Below, piece by piece: positions 59,625 to 64,000 of a DNA stretch of 64,000 nucleotides (positions are counted from its first letter, which is position 1; every line of letters begins with the position of its first letter). The translations under genes and the position numbers were made by a program. Source of the DNA: Aquilaria yunnanensis (lineage: Eukaryota; Streptophyta; Magnoliopsida; Malvales; Thymelaeaceae); the NCBI GenBank assembly GCA_039654915.1, contig CM077597.1:39654001-39718000 (forward strand). The letters are read 5' to 3'. Under the pieces are notes generated by a model that was not told the origin of the DNA, searched no databases, and saw only the letters and a list, made by a program, of their open reading frames with translations.

Positions 59625-60530
59625 CGTCGGTCTGCTTCTAATGAACTATTGAGTGAATGCGATGGACAACTCCTGGAAACCCATTATCGTTTTGGGGGCG
59701 AGGGAGTTATACCATGCAGTCGCCAGCCCGAAAGATTAACTTCAAAGCACTTGCAGAAGGTGGCATCACCAGCACCATGTAACACCATGTTGTGTCTATA
59801 CTTCGTTAGGTGGCCTTGGGGGTCACTACACCCATCATATGTTTCCAAGCTTGGTACTCGGAAGTCACTTAGCATGGGTGCCTCTACTACTACACGGATG
59901 AAGGGTGACTCTTCTCCGGTGAAGGTCTCCAACAACCTTGACCAGACGGGCTTCCGGGAAATCTGCCTTTCTACTTTTTCCAGCCTCTCCAGGATCTTCT
60001 CCATGAGGGTGCTAGTGTTGGTCTCTTCTCATTGCCTGGTGACCTCCGGCAATGGAGAGTGACGTCTCCTTTTTGGGGAGTAACTTCGTCGGCGTGGGGA
60101 TTGTGACGTCTCATCCAGTGATGAACTCTACTAGCAGGAAGTTTTGGGCCCTTTTGACCCATTTCTCCGGCATGACGACCTCTGGGGGTTACATCGTCTA
60201 TTGAGGACTCATCGCAGAAGTCCCCACTTCCTGAACTCCGGTGAGTAAACTTAAGACTTCTCTCCCGGTGGACAACTAGTGAAAAGGCCCGTTGGCCAGA
60301 AGGTGGTTAAGACCACCTTTGGTCAAGCTGTTGTGTCATCTCAGCCACAACAAAGTGCTGAAAATCACACAGGAAGCTTATTGTAACCGTCAGAAGACGT
60401 TCATCCTCAGGCAAAGAAGTCCCTATGGCGGGTTGTTCAGTCGACGGTTGAGTTTCCGGCGCGAACAGGGACTTCGGGAGTCCCTTGTCCTTAAAACGTC
60501 GGGTCTCAATGACGGTGACCTGGGAGTGAG
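59625..60530 (-). pseudogene. Element T gag N-terminal half and leader
   Basis: 59684-60004 encodes FIRVVVEAPMLSDFRVPSLE and YDGCSDPQGHLTKYRHNMVLHG, the gag start of Tat elements; a frameshift near 59750 and a TAG near 59650 separate it from the core. Earlier pieces (59971-60162, 60307-60530) are basic and low in similarity to anything I recognise; they include the leader. Confidence 0.75.
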
Positions 60531-60550
60531 TTCCCACAGACGACGCCAAA
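60531..60550 (-). promoter_or_regulatory. Element T primer-binding site
   Basis: Minus strand TTTGGCGTCGTCTGTGGGAA, close to the TTTGGCGCCGTCTGTGGG leader start usual in Tat/Athila-type plant elements. It lies directly against the LTR stub and fixes the 5' end of T. Confidence 0.85.
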
Positions 60551-60571
60551 TGATGCCAGTTTGCATCCTCA
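60551..60571 (-). mobile_element. 21-bp stub of the element T 5' LTR
   Basis: TGATGCCAGTTTGCATCCTCA matches 50113-50133 at 19 of 21. The last nine bases (GCATCCTCA, 60563-60571) are also part of the G2 integrase codons that follow. The remainder of the LTR is absent. Confidence 0.85.
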
Positions 60572-61379
60572 AACAAATGGGCTATCTGAAAGGGTGATAC
60601 AGATATTAGAAGACATGCTCAGGAGCTATGTGTTAGATTTTAAAGGTGAATGGGACCAACACTTCCTATAAGTGGAATTCTCATATAAGAATAGTTACTA
60701 AAGCACCATTGGCATGGCATCTTATGAAGCGTTATATGGAAGAAGGAGCATGACACCCCACTATTGGGTCGAAGCCTCAGATAGGCTAGAGTTGGGTCCC
60801 AAAATTATTCAAGAGACTACTACCAAACTAAAGAAAATTCAAGAAAGATTAAAGGCAGCCAATGAAAGGACTACAGCCTATGTGAACAAAAGAAGAAAAG
60901 ACTTGGAATTTGAGGTTGGTGACATTATTTGGCTGAAAGTTGCACCAACCAACGGCATTGTCAGATTTGGTAGAATAACCAAGTTAGCTGCAAGATATAT
61001 CTGTCCTTATGAGATCATGGATAGAGTTGGCAAGGTAGCGTACAGGTTAGCTCTACCGCCAAGCATGTCAAGTGTTCATATTGTTTTTCACATCAATATG
61101 CTTAAGAACTGTCTATTAGACACAAAGCATGCTATTGTAGTGGAAGACATATAGTTGGAACCTACCTTGACATATGAAGAGAGACCTATAGCTATTTTAG
61201 CCAAGGATATCAGAAGGTTAAGAAACAAACTTATTCCCAAGGTTAAAATTCGGTGGTCACACCACTTTGAAAGAGAAGCAACCTGGGAAACTAAAAAAGA
61301 CCTTACGGAAAGGAATCTTGAAGAATACCCGAATCTAAAGGCTATTTTGGAGGACCAGAATTTTAAAGGGGAAGAGGAT
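60564..61379 (+). pseudogene. G2 pol: integrase C-terminal half and chromodomain
   Basis: Resumes at the integrase glutamate motif (HPQTNGLSERVIQILEDM). It continues through SYEALYGRRSMTPHYW, the GPY region (KLAARYICPYEIMDRVGKVAYRLALP) and a chromodomain-like end (IPKVKIRWSHHFEREATWE). Stops: TAA near 60678 and 60704 and TAG at 61152-61154. The two catalytic Asp and the zinc finger are missing because everything from RT to this point is deleted. The reading frame runs on into the LTR, but that tail is not coding. Confidence 0.9.
61366..61379 (+). promoter_or_regulatory. G2 polypurine tract
   Basis: AAAGGGGAAGAGGA plus one T directly precedes the 3' LTR, the expected site of plus-strand priming. 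Confidence 0.85.
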
Positions 61380-63829
61380 TGTTACCACCACATAAAAATG
61401 GGAGAATTACAAGCGTGGCATAATGGTCAAAAAGTCATTATATTGTGTAATTCTCTTCATAGTGATTGAAGTGTAAGGGCTAAAAGGTATAATGAACACC
61501 CCCTTAAAAGTGTTCCAAGTTGGTAAATTGGCCCCCAAGAAAATTCTTAAGGGTTGCTTGGTTGTCAAGCAACCTATGAAATATTTTGTAAAATTTTGAC
61601 AATTTGGGTACTCAATTGCAAAACTTTCACAAAAGAGATTTGGAGAATTATGGGAAGGATATAAATGGTGTGAAAGTGCTATTGGAGAACCAAATTGCTC
61701 ATGGAAGACAAGTTTAGACAAAGGAAACACTAAAGACATTAAGGACCTAAATCTTTTAGTGTAAACCTTAAGATGTTCTAGTTTTTGACTTAAGTCAAAG
61801 GGTGAAATTGTGGAGTTATCCCACCATGGGGGAGGCAGCCAAGGCTTGATAAGTGGGTCAACAATGTTGGGTACTTGTGTACCAATGATTTTAAGGAAAA
61901 GAAACCATAATTAGTGGGAAGGAAAATGACATAAAGCAAGGTTAAGCTTGTTTAAGTGTGTTTTGTGCCCTCAAGCTCATTTAAGGCCATTTAAGTGGCC
62001 AATTCACTTATCTTTCTCTCATTTTCAGCCTATTCCAGCCCAATAACACAACCATGCTTCCTTCATAGCCACCACACCTTCAAACTTGCAATTGATTGAA
62101 ATTGAAGGCAAAAGGAAGCAATTGGAAGCAAACTAGAGCTATTGCTTGGATACTTTGAGGACCAAGCTTGATTTTTGACCTACCCACTTTGGTAAGGGTT
62201 CTCTTGCTCTCATGGATTTTTTTCTATATTTTCAAGCAACTATGGAGCTATGGCTAAGCTTGGGAGAGAGTCATGAGCTTGAAATGAGGTTTTGTGACCT
62301 AGTGTGAAGTGCACAATGATGGCAATGATATGAGGGTTTCTAGAGTGCAAAGTTAGAACTAAATTGTGTCAAAATCCTCCTAAGACCAAGAATGAGCTTG
62401 AGGAGGGCTGCCATAGTGATTTATTTATGTTTATTATGTGTTTTATGGACTAATCTATAGTATATGTTGCTACTGCATTTCATGTATTTGTTGGTTGTGA
62501 ATGGTTGCCGCATTTGGTTGCTATATCTTGTATATATGCATTGTTGTTTTTTTTTAGTGTCTTTGGATGCAGGTTTTGAGGATGGCCCGATTTCCTATTG
62601 AATTCAAGTGTTACCCTTACTAAGTTTCTCAATGAAACTAACTCCCCTCAATTCTGTCATTTCAGGTCCAGCTGAAAGATCACCTTTAGACTAACCTTTG
62701 TGGTTTGAGTTTTTCATTAAATTTTTAGGTACTTAAACGTCCATATGTCTAGTTTTGATCTGGAAATTTTGGTGATTTTAAGAGCACATTTGGTATTTTT
62801 AAAGGTGGTACTTCTTGTGTTATGCAGCAACTATAAAACATCTTGTTCTAGAGTCCAATCCTATTACTTGGGGTTTGTATTTAGCTAAGTTAATACCATT
62901 TTTTAGTGCATGTATGCATGTAAATGTAGTGTATATAAAATGAGACAAGTATGTGAACATTTTAGTAATGTTTTGGCTATGTAAATAATGTGGTGCAAAG
63001 CTGCCTAAGTGTGAATAATGGACTGCTTACTTGTAAATTTTGTTTTATCCACATATGGTTGTTAAATGAAAGGGAATATATTTCCTATGTGTAATGGACA
63101 TATATGGGATAACTTTGGAGGGGTTTCCCCTTATGAATGAAGTGTTTGCACACTTATGAAATTTTGTATGGGCAAAATGGTCATAAAGTGACCAGAATTC
63201 TGACTCTGCACTTAAAGTTCTATATTTCCCTGTGTAGAGTGTATCTTAGTATAAAATTTTGACCACACCTTGAGAACTTCCAGAGGTTGAACTAGGATTT
63301 GGAATTTTTGAATTTAGAGCATTGTACCCAAATATATGACGTTGCAAAGTTGGCTATGTCAATATTCATTTGGTCAGAATTTTGTAACCAAATTCAAAAA
63401 TCCATAATTTGGTCCATAGGTGGGTTATTGATGTAAAAAAAAATTCCTTGGTTTACTCTAAGTCTCTAATTGATAATGGAGCAAATAAAATTGGGGGGGG
63501 GGGGTACATGGCTATAATGATACAGTTTATTAGTGGAAGTTACAGGTGCAGTGGCTTGTCACTAGAACTTAACAAGATTGCCTAATGTATAGAAGCCAAA
63601 ATTAAGACTTGTGCTAGTGTTTTCCTTCTTTGATGCTATGGTGTGCATGAAATGTGAATATGTATGTGATTTTTGGACCAATATGCATGTATTTACATAG
63701 TGCCCCAGAGAGACACTAGGGTATGCACACTAATGGTAGTGTTTTGATGGCCTACAAAAAATTACCAATCTTGGGAGTCTAAATGCGCAATTTTGGCACC
63801 AGAATTGGACTACCCCAGAGTGGGTAACA
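61380..63829 (+). mobile_element. G2 chromovirus 3' LTR (2450 bp)
   Basis: TGTTACCACCACATAAAA...GAGTGGGTAACA with 7-bp inverted ends TGTTACC/GGTAACA. It pairs with 44519-46609 and with the fragment 6451-7657. It retains the ~360 bp lost in the 5' LTR. Flanked right by AAATG and satellite. No genes seen. Confidence 0.94.
63493..63504 (+). repeat. Run of 12 G in the G2 3' LTR
   Basis: The matching place in the other two LTR copies reads TAGGGTAG (near 46280) or ATGGGGTT (near 7327). It is therefore an expansion in this copy or an assembly/sequencing artefact. Confidence 0.9.
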
Positions 63830-64000
63830 AAATGTTTCCATTTCAATCTAAGCAAGTTATGAATGTTTATTTTTCATTCTAAATAGGTTATGAATGTTGC
63901 CATTTTATTCTAAACAAGTTGTCAATGTTTCCATTCAAAACTAGATGTGAATCTTCCCATTTCTTTCTAAACAAGTTGTGAATGTTTCCATTACATTCCA
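63830..64000 (+). repeat. Satellite resumes at window end
   Basis: Forward 26/31-nt monomers begin at AAATGTTTCCATTTC and run to the edge, so the array continues beyond the window. Confidence 0.93.

Overview
The window is plant nuclear heterochromatin. It holds no host gene, tRNA, rRNA or bacterial-type feature that I can support. The evidence is: LTR retrotransposons of plant lineages (Ty1/copia; Ty3/gypsy chromoviruses with a C-terminal chromodomain; a Ty3/gypsy Tat-type element with a second RNase H and an antisense gene), primer-binding sites matching plant initiator-Met tRNA, TG...CA LTR ends, short target-site duplications, and about 18 kb of a short tandem satellite. The species cannot be named from this sequence.

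Layout. 1-6450: minus-strand copia element (C-terminal pol end cut by the window; RT, integrase, protease and gag; about 1.5 kb leader; 5' LTR 5036-6450), inserted in a chromovirus LTR whose right part survives at 6451-7657. From 7658 to the end the substrate is one satellite field built from 26-nt and 31-nt monomers that share the core GTTGTGAATGTTTCC. Its blocks are 7658-15754, 17144-18194, an inverted block 18195-19849, then 21813-22013, 35157-35856, 38393-44518 and 63830-64000.

The satellite is interrupted by: a solo copia LTR (15755-17143, perfect AGTTT duplication); a compound copia remnant (19850-21812); a young chromovirus G1 on the minus strand (22106-35156, LTRs about 3.2 kb and nearly identical, internal region hit by another solo copia LTR at 28754-30169, plus an extra internal stub at 22014-22105); a solo LTR related to G1 (35857-38392); and an older chromovirus G2 on the plus strand (44519-63829). 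Inside G2 lies an LTR-like stretch (48722-50112) and a minus-strand Tat-type element, here called T (50113-60571), which carries an oppositely oriented gene-like unit (51544-54022) with its own TATA box, intron-like gaps and a coiled-coil C-terminus. The right junction of T has lost its LTR and the G2 RT/RNase H/N-terminal integrase, apparently through a 9-bp microhomology.

All polyproteins are broken by stops or frameshifts, many explained by C-to-T (or G-to-A) changes as expected for methylated repeats. At least two catalytic aspartates have become asparagine. The most unusual items are the 26/31-nt satellite (dimer of 57 nt, divisible by 3, giving repetitive spurious ORFs), its exact 145-bp five-monomer duplication and orientation switch, the nested insertion order, and the antisense gene in T. 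I found no evidence for a new enzymatic or defence system.
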